A DNA stretch of 64,000 nt from Sulfuricella sp035530375 (lineage in GTDB: Bacteria > Pseudomonadota > Gammaproteobacteria > Burkholderiales > Sulfuricellaceae), in assembly GCA_035530375.1 (NCBI GenBank), contig DATKUY010000057.1:62001-126000 (forward strand), in the 5' to 3' direction. A program made the position numbers and the translations under genes. Under the pieces are notes generated by a model, which was not told the DNA's origin, searched no databases, and saw only the letters and a program-made list of their open reading frames with translations. Shown piece by piece: positions 41,194 through 49,981 of this stretch. The first letter of the stretch is position 1, and each line of letters begins with the position of its first letter.

Positions 41194-41820
41194 TCAATGC
41201 GCAACGACAGCCGCCGCTTCCCCCTGACCTGCGGCCAGCCATTTCCCGATGACCGTTTCCGCTTCATCGATGCCGGCCCGTTTCAGGCTGGAAAACAGTT
41301 GAACCGTGCAGTTCGGGTAGGCGCGCTCAAGTTCGGCCCGCACGGTGCGCAGGGTGGCTGTGGCCTGTTGTTTGCCGAGCTTGTCCGCCTTGCTCAGCAG
41401 CACATGCACCGGTTTGCAGGTGGGCAAAAACCAGTCGAGCATCTGCCGGTCCAGCGGCGTGAGCGGGTGGCGGGCATCCATGATCAGCACCATGCCATAT
41501 AGCGATTCCCGCTCCATCAGGTAGCGGCTCAGCACGGTTTGCCAGTGCAGGCGCATCGCTTCCGGCACCTTGGCGTAGCCGTAACCGGGGAGGTCGACCA
41601 GAAAGCGGTCGTTGCCGAGGCTGAAAAAGTTGATCAGTTGGGTGCGCCCCGGCGTTTTGCTGACGAATGCGAGGCGGTTGCGGTTAGCCAGCGTATTGAT
41701 GGCGCTGGATTTTCCGGAGTTGGAGCGACCGGCAAAGGCAATTTCGATGCCGCGAGGCGGAGGAAGATCGGTAAGCTTGTCTGCCGAGATGAAAAATTGT
41801 GCTTCTTGAAATAACGCCAT
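41194..41820 (-). CDS. engB: Ribosome-biogenesis GTP-binding protein EngB (YihA/YsxC)
   Basis: A 208-residue essential GTPase involved in large-subunit ribosome assembly. The G motifs are G1 GRSNSGKSSAIN, G3 DLPGYGYAKVP and G4 SKADKL. Length is typical. It is divergent from the cytochrome c4 gene, a pairing frequent in beta- and gammaproteobacteria. Its product probably acts in the cytoplasm on 50S precursors. Confidence 0.96.
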   Translation of the reverse strand: MALFQEAQFFISADKLTDLPPPRGIEIAFAGRSNSGKSSAINTLANRNRLAFVSKTPGRTQLINFFSLGNDRFLVDLPGYGYAKVPEAMRLHWQTVLSRYLMERESLYGMVLIMDARHPLTPLDRQMLDWFLPTCKPVHVLLSKADKLGKQQATATLRTVRAELERAYPNCTVQLFSSLKRAGIDEAETVIGKWLAAGQGEAAAVVAH

Positions 41821-41984
41821 AAAAATCCCCTTTTTTCAAGTTTGGCACAAAATCCCAGCGAGGGGGCGCGCTAATTTTTGCAACATTCCTAGTTGGTGTT
41901 TGGCATGATAAGACTTGTTGGTATAGAATACCGAGTTATTTTTGTGTTACTTCATGTGATGGTATTACGATTAAGGAGCGAGCA

Positions 41985-42605
41985 ATGAAACAGGCCATAG
42001 CGATGGTGGCGGTATTCGGGTTGATGACGGCCTCTGGCGTTAACGCGGAAACGTTGACCAAGGCTGACCCGGCGAAGGCGCAGCAAATTGTCACCACGGT
42101 TTGTGTCGCTTGCCACGGGGTGGACGGCAATAGCCCGGCCCCGGTCTACCCGAAACTGGCATCCCAGCATGCGGAGTACATCAACAAGCAGCTGACCGAC
42201 TTCAAATCGGGCGCGCGCAAGAACCCGATCATGATGGGCATGGTCGCCGCCCTTTCTCCGCAGGACATGAAAAATCTGGCCGCGTATTTTAGCGGTCAGA
42301 AGCTGGCGCCGACTGCTGCCAAGGACAAGGCTCTGGCGGAGCAGGGCGAAACAGTTTATCGCGGCGGCATCGCCGCGCTTGGTGTGCCAGCCTGCACAGG
42401 CTGCCACGGACCAACCGGCGCAGGCCTGCCGGCACTGTTTCCCCATCTGGCCGGTCAGCATGGCGAATATATCGAAGCCCAGTTGAAGACCTTCCGTTCC
42501 GGCGAGCGCGCCAACGATCCAGGCAAGATGATGCAGACGATCGCCATGAAAATGTCCGACAAGGACATGAAGGCCGTGGCGGAGTATATTACCGGGCTGC
42601 ATTGA
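41985..42605 (+). CDS. Di-haem cytochrome c4-like protein
   Basis: A 206-residue periplasmic electron carrier with a signal peptide (about 1-21, cleavage near NAE) and two CxxCH haem sites, CVACHG (from residue 40) and CTGCHG (near 137), each followed by an axial-Met region (IMMGMVAAL; MMQTIAMKM). The two-fold repeat is the hallmark of cytochrome c4, which usually feeds terminal oxidases. AAGGAG lies about 8 nt before the ATG. It is followed by a terminator and then the cytochrome maturation genes that would attach its haems. Confidence 0.93.
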   Translation: MKQAIAMVAVFGLMTASGVNAETLTKADPAKAQQIVTTVCVACHGVDGNSPAPVYPKLASQHAEYINKQLTDFKSGARKNPIMMGMVAALSPQDMKNLAAYFSGQKLAPTAAKDKALAEQGETVYRGGIAALGVPACTGCHGPTGAGLPALFPHLAGQHGEYIEAQLKTFRSGERANDPGKMMQTIAMKMSDKDMKAVAEYITGLH

Positions 42606-42681
42606 GCATAATGGCGGATACCCAGAAGGTACGAGAAGCGCTGTGCTTTTCCGCCGCACACCGGCGACCGAAATAAAAACA

Positions 42682-42705
42682 GGGTGGCGCAAGCCACCCT
42701 TTTTT
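42682..42705 (+). terminator. Rho-independent terminator after cytochrome c4
   Basis: A 7-bp perfect stem gggtggc / gccaccc with a GCAA tetraloop is followed by six T. Confidence 0.9.
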
Positions 42706-42716
42706 GTCAGTTGAAG

Positions 42717-44777
42717 ATGACCCCATCCATGCAAGCGGCAACTCATACCTCTTTTCCCCGCGCTGTTTACGAGCTGTTGAGCTCGATGCGGTTCGCCATC
42801 AGCCTGCTGACCGTGCTGGCGATTGCTTCGGTCATCGGTACGGTGTTGAAGCAGAACGAACCCTACTCGAACTACCTGATTGAGCTGGGGCCGTTCTGGT
42901 TCAAGGCTTTCGCCGCGCTCGGCCTGTACGATGTCTACCATGCCGGCTGGTTCCTGGCGATCCTGATGTTCCTGATTCTCTCGGTCGGTTTTTGCATTTA
43001 CCGCCAAACCCCGTTGATGCTGCGCGAAATCAGGTCGTTTCGGGAACACGCCGCGGAAGCCTCGCTGCGCGGCTTCGCTCACCAGGCAACGTATCCGGTT
43101 GAAACGGATGAGGCAGGCGCGGTGCAACGTCTGACCGGGTATCTGACCGGCCAGAAGTTTCGTTTCAAGGTCAGGGCGGGCGGCGGCGATGCGTCGCCCA
43201 CGCTGATTGCAGCAAAGGCCGGCAGTCTCACCCGGCTCGGCTACATCCTGACCCATAGCGCGATCATGATCATCTGCATTGGTGGTTTGATCGACGGAAA
43301 TGTCCCGCTCAAGGTGCAGGAGTTGCTGGGCTACAAGAAAGTGGAAACGCGCGACCTGTCGTCCGACAAGGTTCCCGGCATCAGCCGCCTTACCCCGGCT
43401 AATCTTTCGTTTCGCGGCAGCATGTCGATCCCGGAGGGCGGGGCGGAGAACGTGGTTTACCTGAATCTGGCGGACGGCTACCTGGTGCAGGATTTGCCCT
43501 TCCAGATACACCTGAAAAAATTCCGTATCGAGCATTACGCTACCGGTCAGCCGAAATCTTTTGAAAGCGACATCGTCATCACTGACCGTGATTCTCTCAA
43601 GGCGTTTGAAGGAACCGTTTCGGTAAATCATCCGATCATTTACAAGGGCGTTGCCATTTACCAGGCGAGCTTCGGCGATGGCGGCTCCAGGCTGGCGATG
43701 AACGGCTGGAACCTGTTTGCGCCCACGGCCAAGCCCTTCCCTTTCAAGGGCGAAGTGAACCGGAGCTCCAGCCTGGTGAACGGCGATGCGCAATATACCG
43801 TCGAGATCAGCGATTTCAAGATATTCAATGTCCAGGATACCGATGACGAAACCGATGATGCCAAGCCGGCGGGTTTTTGGCGGAATGCCTCGCGGATTCT
43901 GGGCGATGCCGCCTCATCGGCGCCTAAAAAACGTGCCCACAACGTTGGCCCCAGCTACCAGTACAAAATTCGCGATGCGCAAGGGCAGGCCAGGGAGTAC
44001 TACAATTTCATGCTGCCGCTGCAGATCGATGGCCGCGGCTATTTGGTAAGCGGCATGCGCACGGCGCCCAACGAACCGTTCCGCTACTTGCGTTTTCCGG
44101 CGGATGAGGACGGCGGGATCGAGGGCTATATGCGGCTGCGCGCGACATTGTTCGACAAGGCGCTCCGTCCTGAAATCGCGCGCCGCTTTGCCATTGCCGC
44201 AATGCAAGGCACGGCGGCAAACGAAGCGCTGCGCGCCAAGCTGATAGGCAGCACGGTGAAAGTGCTGGAGATCTTCGCCCATGGCGGTTTTGATGAGCTT
44301 GCCAGATTTATCGAAGGCGCCGTGACCAAGGCCGAGCAAGAAAAAGCGGCAGAAACCTATTTGAAAGTGCTGGAGAGCGCGCTATTCGAGGGCAACCAGC
44401 TGGCACGCGAACGCGCCGGCCTCAAGCCGCAGCAGGCCGACGCGCAATCCATGCAATTCATCCGCGACAGCCTGAATGCGATCAACGACAGCTTTTACTA
44501 CGGCAGCCCGGTTTATCTCCAGCTTAAAAATTATGAGGAGGTGCTGTCCAGCGGTCTGCAGTTGACCCGCTCACCCGGAAAAATCCTGGTCTATGCTGGA
44601 TCGGCGCTGCTGGTTCTGGGCTTGTTCGCGATGTTTTATATTCGGGAACGCCGTATCTGGTTGCTGGTCCAACCGGGCGAAGTATTGTTCGCCATGTCGA
44701 GCAACCGCAAGACACTGGATTTTGAAAATGAATTCGACCGGCACAAGAAAAATCTGGCCGGGTTGATGAAAGGATGA
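42717..44777 (+). CDS. resB: Cytochrome c biogenesis protein, ResB/Ccs1 type
   Basis: A roughly 686-residue membrane subunit of System II cytochrome c maturation, which handles haem and apocytochrome on the periplasmic side. Hydrophobic helices occur near the N-terminus (ELLSSMRFAISLLTVLAIAS; WFLAILMFLILSVGFCIYRQ) and near the C-terminus (ILVYAGSALLVLGLFAMFYI), with a large soluble loop between. The start is uncertain: ATG 42717 or ATG 42729, as neither has an ideal ribosome site; longer frames run into the terminator hairpin. It overlaps the next gene by 4 bp. Confidence 0.92.
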   Translation: MTPSMQAATHTSFPRAVYELLSSMRFAISLLTVLAIASVIGTVLKQNEPYSNYLIELGPFWFKAFAALGLYDVYHAGWFLAILMFLILSVGFCIYRQTPLMLREIRSFREHAAEASLRGFAHQATYPVETDEAGAVQRLTGYLTGQKFRFKVRAGGGDASPTLIAAKAGSLTRLGYILTHSAIMIICIGGLIDGNVPLKVQELLGYKKVETRDLSSDKVPGISRLTPANLSFRGSMSIPEGGAENVVYLNLADGYLVQDLPFQIHLKKFRIEHYATGQPKSFESDIVITDRDSLKAFEGTVSVNHPIIYKGVAIYQASFGDGGSRLAMNGWNLFAPTAKPFPFKGEVNRSSSLVNGDAQYTVEISDFKIFNVQDTDDETDDAKPAGFWRNASRILGDAASSAPKKRAHNVGPSYQYKIRDAQGQAREYYNFMLPLQIDGRGYLVSGMRTAPNEPFRYLRFPADEDGGIEGYMRLRATLFDKALRPEIARRFAIAAMQGTAANEALRAKLIGSTVKVLEIFAHGGFDELARFIEGAVTKAEQEKAAETYLKVLESALFEGNQLARERAGLKPQQADAQSMQFIRDSLNAINDSFYYGSPVYLQLKNYEEVLSSGLQLTRSPGKILVYAGSALLVLGLFAMFYIRERRIWLLVQPGEVLFAMSSNRKTLDFENEFDRHKKNLAGLMKG

Positions 44778-45925
44778 CGATGGAAGCGGCACAACACAGT
44801 TATCAGCGCCCCTCTTTTTTCCGCAGCCTGGGCTGGTTCGACTGGGTATATGCCGCCCTGCTCGCAGTCGGCAGCGGCTATGCGTTCCAGTTGTACGGCG
44901 ACCACATGGACGTTTACGAGAAAGGCATCCTGTTTCTGGTTGCCGCCATGTTCGTCGGTCTCGGCTGGTTCTGGAAGCCGATGCGCATCCTGCTGCCGGT
45001 GGTGGCGGCGCTGAGCCTGTTCGGCATCAGCCAGTATCATGGCGATCTGGCTCGCGCCGGCCACTCGTTCTGGCTTAAATACCTGTTCGCCAGCCAGTCC
45101 GCCATCATGTGGATGAGCGCGCTGTACGTCATGGCGACCGGGGGCTACTGGCTCGGCCTGGCGATGCGCTCCGATTTCACCAATCGCGTTTCTGCCGGAA
45201 TTACCTGGAGTGCCAGCGTGATGGGGCTGGTCGGCCTGATGGTGCGCTGGTACGAGTCCTACCTGATCGGCGCCGACGTCGGCCACATCCCCCTCAGCAA
45301 CCTGTATGAAGTGTTCATCCTGTTTTCCATCATTACCGCGCTGCTCTACCTGTACTACGAGCAGCACTACCAGAATCGCCAGTTGGGTGCCTTCGTGCTG
45401 CCGGTCATCAGTGCTGCCGTCGCCTTCCTGCTGTGGTACACCTTCGGGCGCGAAGCGCAGCACATCCAGCCGCTGGTGCCGGCATTGCAATCCTACTGGA
45501 TGAAAATCCACGTGCCGGCCAATTTCGTCGGCTATGGTGCGTTCTCCCTGGCGGCCATGGTGGGCGTGGCCTATCTGTTCAAGAGCAAGGGCATTCTGGC
45601 CAACCGCCTGCCGGAACTGGAAGTGCTCGATGACGTGATGTACAAGGCGATCGCCATCGGCTTCGCCTTCTTCACCATCGCCACCATCCTCGGCGCGATG
45701 TGGGCGGCGGAAGCTTGGGGCGGCTACTGGTCGTGGGACCCGAAGGAAACCTGGGCGCTGATCGTCTGGCTGAATTACGCGGCTTGGCTACACATCCGGC
45801 TGGTGAAGGGGCTGCGTGGTGCGATGCTGGCCTGGTGGGCGGTGGTCGGGCTGGTGGTCACGGTATTCGCCTTCCTCGGCGTGAACATGTTCCTTTCCGG
45901 CCTGCATTCTTACGGCACCTTGTAG
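44774..45925 (+). CDS. ccsA: Cytochrome c biogenesis protein CcsA (also named CcsB/ResC)
   Basis: A 383-residue polytopic haem-handling protein of System II. The tryptophan-rich WWD motif occurs as AWGGYWSWDPKETWALIVWL in the C-terminal third, with conserved histidines nearby in transmembrane helices. Together with ResB it exports haem and ligates it to CxxCH motifs. The start codon overlaps the resB stop (ATGA). It converges with the DsrS-like gene 51 bp away. Confidence 0.94.
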   Translation: MTMEAAQHSYQRPSFFRSLGWFDWVYAALLAVGSGYAFQLYGDHMDVYEKGILFLVAAMFVGLGWFWKPMRILLPVVAALSLFGISQYHGDLARAGHSFWLKYLFASQSAIMWMSALYVMATGGYWLGLAMRSDFTNRVSAGITWSASVMGLVGLMVRWYESYLIGADVGHIPLSNLYEVFILFSIITALLYLYYEQHYQNRQLGAFVLPVISAAVAFLLWYTFGREAQHIQPLVPALQSYWMKIHVPANFVGYGAFSLAAMVGVAYLFKSKGILANRLPELEVLDDVMYKAIAIGFAFFTIATILGAMWAAEAWGGYWSWDPKETWALIVWLNYAAWLHIRLVKGLRGAMLAWWAVVGLVVTVFAFLGVNMFLSGLHSYGTL

Positions 45926-45976
45926 CGGCGGCTGGCGGCCTAAATTGGGGTTTTAAAGATACGGCTTGAACCGTAC

Positions 45977-47131
45977 TCAGCGCCGCCGCGGTGACGCGGC
46001 AGTAAAGGGCTGCCCCTGTAGCGTCGCCAGTTGCCGCAGGATCGGCGTGATGACCGGTTCCAGCTTCTTGCGCATTACCGTGCCGGAGGCGGTAGTCTGC
46101 GACAGCACCGGCGCAGCCACAGCCGCATCCATGCACGACAGAACCTGCATCGCGCAGGCTTCCTCCGCCAACTCCGGCAGCACATCCAAAAATTCGCGCA
46201 GCGACGCCGGTTGCTGATTGCCGACGCATGGCGCGCCCATATCGGCAAGAATCGATTCAACCGAACCGTCGCCGCAGTCCACCGGGCGCAGCGTGACAAA
46301 ATATCCCGCCAGGACGTTCAGCAGGGAAATGACCACATCCTGATCCGCCGGCCGGCGCAACACTTCCTCGCTGGCTGCAAGAAATGCTTGGCCGGCGCCG
46401 GACAGAACGCGCTCAAGCAGTCTGGCGTAGGAATTGTTGCGGGCGGTCGATTCCGCCAGCTTCGGCTGGAGCGCAGCCAAGTCGGCGCGGGGCGCCGGTC
46501 GATCCGGCAATTCGTCGGGCATGCGTTCGAGGAACCCGACATAGTAGGCGTTGTCGTGCGCGCCCTTGTTCCACAGGCGCTGGCGCGCCGCCTCGTCGGT
46601 CAGGCCGGGCTGGAGAACGATCCTGACCGTGTCGATGATGGTGTGCGGGGCATTCTCGAAAGGCAGGTGCTCGATCAGGTATTCGGCCAGAATCCTGCCC
46701 ATTTCGCCCTGCACCACGCACTCCCGCTCGAGCATGCGCCGGGCGTTGTCGGCGCTCTGCATCGCCCACCAGGCGCGGCGCGCCAGTTCATCGGTGAGAC
46801 CGTTGGAATAGGCCACCGACACCACTGCCTCCGGCTCCCCGAGCAGCAGCAGGCGATCCAGTCCCTTGTCGCGCGCCTGTCCCATCCGGGTCCAGCGCTG
46901 GATGAACAGCGGATAGCCGCCGGGCGAACCGATGGCATGGCCCGCCAGCACCTCGCGCACCCGACGCAGATATTGGTCGTTGCGCCCGGTCGGGTGCAGC
47001 TTCACTGCCGCCTCGCCGCGCGGCGTCAGGGCGCGAACGGTCATGGCGCTGTCGTCGATGCGGATCGCCTCGATTTCCCCGGCGAGGAGAACGTTGAGGC
47101 GCAGGCTGTCTTCGGCAGAAAGTTCGGACAT
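45977..47131 (-). CDS. dsrS: DsrS-like protein
   Basis: A 384-residue protein without signal peptide or membrane helix, mostly alpha-helical. The N-terminal part (SAEDSLRLNVLLAGEIEAIR; GSPGGYPLFIQRWTRMGQ; LLLLGEPEAVVSV) resembles DsrS, a cytoplasmic protein encoded at the end of the dsr sulfur-oxidation cluster in purple sulfur bacteria. The match is from memory of the family, not a search. Its function in that family is unknown. Here no other dsr gene is in view; the upstream neighbours are a metallopeptidase/VWA-like gene and a MoxR ATPase. Confidence 0.65.
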   Translation of the reverse strand: MSELSAEDSLRLNVLLAGEIEAIRIDDSAMTVRALTPRGEAAVKLHPTGRNDQYLRRVREVLAGHAIGSPGGYPLFIQRWTRMGQARDKGLDRLLLLGEPEAVVSVAYSNGLTDELARRAWWAMQSADNARRMLERECVVQGEMGRILAEYLIEHLPFENAPHTIIDTVRIVLQPGLTDEAARQRLWNKGAHDNAYYVGFLERMPDELPDRPAPRADLAALQPKLAESTARNNSYARLLERVLSGAGQAFLAASEEVLRRPADQDVVISLLNVLAGYFVTLRPVDCGDGSVESILADMGAPCVGNQQPASLREFLDVLPELAEEACAMQVLSCMDAAVAAPVLSQTTASGTVMRKKLEPVITPILRQLATLQGQPFTAASPRRR

Positions 47132-47148
47132 GGATAGGCCTTAAACTT

Positions 47149-47263
47149 AATTGAACCGCAGAGGCGCAGAGACGCAGAGAAGTCCATGGGCGAGGTTGCA
47201 CAGCGCCATAATTTATGTTTTTCCTCGGCGTCTCTGCGCCTCTGCGGTAAAATTTTTCAATTC
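47149..47263. repeat. Inverted intergenic repeat, family B
   Basis: The left arm (about 47155-47180, core CCGCAGAGGCGCAGAGACGC) and the right arm (about 47227-47248, core GCGTCTCTGCGCCTCTGCGG) are perfectly complementary over 21 bp; partly matching AATTGAA/TTCAATT ends extend them. The loop is about 46 bp. The right arm reaches the stop of the VWA-like gene. Sequences of this CGCAGAG type recur between genes in many unrelated bacteria. Confidence 0.8.
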
Positions 47264-48504
47264 AACTGTATGCGTTGCCCCCACGGCACCGGCGCCTTGC
47301 CCTTGACCAGCCAGATCACCGGGTAGGGCGGCTCTGCCTTGGGGAAGTCGCCCTCGGCATCGGTGAAATACAGCAGCAAGTCGGGCGACCGTCCTTGGCG
47401 CTCGACCCAGGCGAATACCGGCCTGAAGTCGGTGCCGCCGCCGCCCGGAAATTCGCGCGGCAGCTTGAACTCCTCCCACGGCTCGAACAGCCACGGCCCG
47501 TCCTTGGCCAGTTCGGCGTCGCAGGCGTGCAGCGTGGCGCGGGCGCGCACCTGGCCCTTGAGCGCGTTGATCTCGGCGAGGAATTCGTCCATCTCGGCGC
47601 TGCCGACCGAGCCGCTGGTGTCGAGTGCCACCACGATCTCGGCCTGGGCGCTGTGCAGTGACGGCAGGATCATCTGCCCTTCGCGCCGCGATGGCCGCAT
47701 GTAGCTGAAATCGTCGCGCGCGACCTGGGTCATGTAGCGCGCCAGCAGCATGCGCCAGGGCAGCTTGGGCTGGATCAGCTCGCCCACCATGCGCGCCAGC
47801 AGGCCATGCAGCTTGCCTGCCTGCTGGGCCTGCTGCGCTGCACCGGCCAGCCGCTGCTGCCATTGCGCCGCCAGCGCTTCGCGTTCGCCCGCCGACAGGG
47901 GCTGCGGCTGCGGTGCGCCGTTCTCGCTGTCCTGCTTCTGCTGCGCGCCTTCCGGGCTGCCGCCCGCCTGCGCTTCATCGGGCCGTGGCGTATTTCCCCG
48001 GCCGCCCTCGCGCTGTTCGTCGCCCTGCTGCTGGCCGTTGCTCTCGGCATCGACATCCGCGCCGTCGTAGATGTGCTGATCCATCGGCTGGTCGGTGTTG
48101 TTCTCGTCGATGCACGGGTAGATTTCTTCCGCCGTCATGCCCTCGAAGCTGTCCAGCATCAGCGTGCCCGGCGGCGGCTTGAGGCCGTCCTTGATCAGCA
48201 GCGGGTTGACGGCATGGTCGCAGGCGACATCCCAGCGCAACTTGACCCGGTGCTGGCGCCGCGCAAAATGCGACAGGGCGCAGTGCAGCGCCTCATGGGC
48301 CAGCACGAACTGGGTTTCCTCCAGGCTCAGGGCGTCGATGTAATCGGGATTGTAGTAAAAGCTGCGGGCATCGGTGGCGGTGGTCTGGCACCACTTCGGA
48401 TCGGCGGCAATCATCGGCAGGCGCAGCACCAGCGCGCCGAGAAACGGCTTGTCCAGGATCAGCCGGGTACGGGCGGCTGCCAGCTTGGTTTCGATATTGG
48501 CCAT
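47257..48504 (-). CDS. Putative metallopeptidase with VWA-like domain (DUF2201 type)
   Basis: A 415-residue protein with two parts. The N-terminal domain carries HEALH (His70, Glu71, His74), a zincin HExxH motif, followed by an Asp-containing segment DVACDHAVN. A Gln/Gly/Glu-rich linker (about 165-225) precedes a C-terminal VWA-like domain with a MIDAS-like DTSGSVGS (near 283-293). Such proteins pair with MoxR-type AAA ATPases, and the next gene upstream is one. The pair may act as a chaperone or metal-insertion machine; the client is unknown. Confidence 0.82.
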   Translation of the reverse strand: MANIETKLAAARTRLILDKPFLGALVLRLPMIAADPKWCQTTATDARSFYYNPDYIDALSLEETQFVLAHEALHCALSHFARRQHRVKLRWDVACDHAVNPLLIKDGLKPPPGTLMLDSFEGMTAEEIYPCIDENNTDQPMDQHIYDGADVDAESNGQQQGDEQREGGRGNTPRPDEAQAGGSPEGAQQKQDSENGAPQPQPLSAGEREALAAQWQQRLAGAAQQAQQAGKLHGLLARMVGELIQPKLPWRMLLARYMTQVARDDFSYMRPSRREGQMILPSLHSAQAEIVVALDTSGSVGSAEMDEFLAEINALKGQVRARATLHACDAELAKDGPWLFEPWEEFKLPREFPGGGGTDFRPVFAWVERQGRSPDLLLYFTDAEGDFPKAEPPYPVIWLVKGKAPVPWGQRIQLN

Positions 48505-48540
48505 GATTCGTTGAAAGGCACTGTCCTAATAAAAAGCGTT

Positions 48541-48679
48541 TGGCCACGGATTAACACTGATTTACACGGATAAAACCATTGCTTGTTTTTGCGCCGCATT
48601 CATTCCTGTGGGCGCTTGAAATCAGATAAGTTTATTTTTTAATAATCTGTGTACATCCGTGTTAATCCGTGGATAACGG
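48541..48679. repeat. Inverted intergenic repeat, family A copy 3
   Basis: The left arm (48541-48577, GGCCACGGATTAACACTGAT) and the right arm (48641-48679, ACATCCGTGTTAATCCGTGG) are complementary over most of about 33 bp. They enclose a 63-bp loop, longer than in copy 1. The repeat fills the gap between the MoxR-like and VWA-like genes, so any transcript joining them would carry the hairpin. Confidence 0.8.
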
Positions 48680-48700
48680 TTGTTTGTTTCAGATTTAAAA

Positions 48701-49747
48701 TCACATCTCATACAACATCAGATCGGCCACGGCATTGGCCCACGTCGAGAACTGCGGTACGGCGAACAGGCTCTGGCCGATGGCGCGATGCATGTCGGAA
48801 ACCAGCATGATGCCCATTTCGCGCAGCGGGAAGCGGCTGGCGTAATCGAGGATGTGGCCGTGGATTTCCTTGGCGTCGGCGCTGCCCTTGGCACGGATGG
48901 CGCGGCCGACCAGCGCCGAGGCGACGGCATACTGGAGATCGACTTCGCCCGGCACGGCGACCGCTTCGCCGCGCAGGATCGCGTCGAGGTCGGGCATGCG
49001 GTCGAGGTTTTCGACAAAGGCGTTCAGCTCCAGACCCGCCGCCGGGCCGACGCAGGCCTGCAGGGCGGGCAGCAGCAATTCCGGGCGGTCGCCGAACTTG
49101 TGCAGGGCGCGGTGGGCAAACTCCCACGAGCGCGGGCTGGGGAAAGCGACCGGGTTGTGTGCCGGGTCGAAGTCGAACAGCAGCTCGGGGCGGAAGCGCA
49201 GAAAGCCGATCATGCGCTCGTCGATGCCGCTGGCGTAAGCCCAGGCCACCCAGTCGTCGAGATTGGCCTCGATCTCAAAATGGGAAAAGCGGTTGGCCAG
49301 CGGTGCCGGCATGGTATAGGTCACGCCGCGGTCGCCCTGGCGGTTGCCGGCGGCAAAAATCGCCCATCCCGCCGGAATTTCATAGGCGCCCAAGCGGCGG
49401 TCGAGAATCAACTGGTAGGCCGCCGCCGACACACTGGGAGGCGCAGAAGTGATCTCGTCGAGGAACAGCACGCCGAAAGGGCCGTGCCGCCTGGCATCGG
49501 GCAGCATCGACGGTATCGCCCATTCGACCCGATCCTCGATCCTGAACGGGATGCCGCGCATATCCGTCGGCTCCATCTGCGACAGCCGGATGTCGATGAT
49601 CGGCACCGCATGGCGCGCCGCGACCTGGGTGATGATCTGCGATTTCCCCACGCCGGGCGGACCCCACAGCATGACGGGCGTGTGCTGGCCTTCCCGCGCG
49701 CTGAGAAATTCACGATCCAGAATGGTGGAGAGTCGGGCCGGGCGCAT
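48701..49747 (-). CDS. MoxR-family AAA ATPase
   Basis: A 348-residue AAA+ protein. Walker A is GPPGVGKSQ (about 29-37), Walker B GVLFLDEI, and sensor 1 AAGNRQGDR. MoxR-type ATPases work with VWA-domain partners to remodel proteins or insert metals or cofactors; the VWA-like gene is the next one downstream, beyond a repeat. No signal peptide, so it is cytoplasmic. The substrate protein cannot be named; the DsrS-like gene in the same direction and the redox genes on the other side are candidates. Confidence 0.9.
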   Translation of the reverse strand: MRPARLSTILDREFLSAREGQHTPVMLWGPPGVGKSQIITQVAARHAVPIIDIRLSQMEPTDMRGIPFRIEDRVEWAIPSMLPDARRHGPFGVLFLDEITSAPPSVSAAAYQLILDRRLGAYEIPAGWAIFAAGNRQGDRGVTYTMPAPLANRFSHFEIEANLDDWVAWAYASGIDERMIGFLRFRPELLFDFDPAHNPVAFPSPRSWEFAHRALHKFGDRPELLLPALQACVGPAAGLELNAFVENLDRMPDLDAILRGEAVAVPGEVDLQYAVASALVGRAIRAKGSADAKEIHGHILDYASRFPLREMGIMLVSDMHRAIGQSLFAVPQFSTWANAVADLMLYEM

Positions 49748-49981
49748 GGCGTATTCCTTGATTTAGACTGAGTTTAATACTATCAGAGTTCGAAAGGGAA
49801 ATGCCATAGTCCCAATTATCGTAATTTGCGCCCGAAAAAATAATTTGCATTAAATTAGTTTATTAAATAACATCATCAGTGTTTCTTATTACGCTCTGGC
49901 GAGATTTTTTATCCGGGAGCGTGGCCAAGGACATGGTGTTGTCTGTTTATTTCGTACAATCAAAAAGATGGGGGAAAAACA

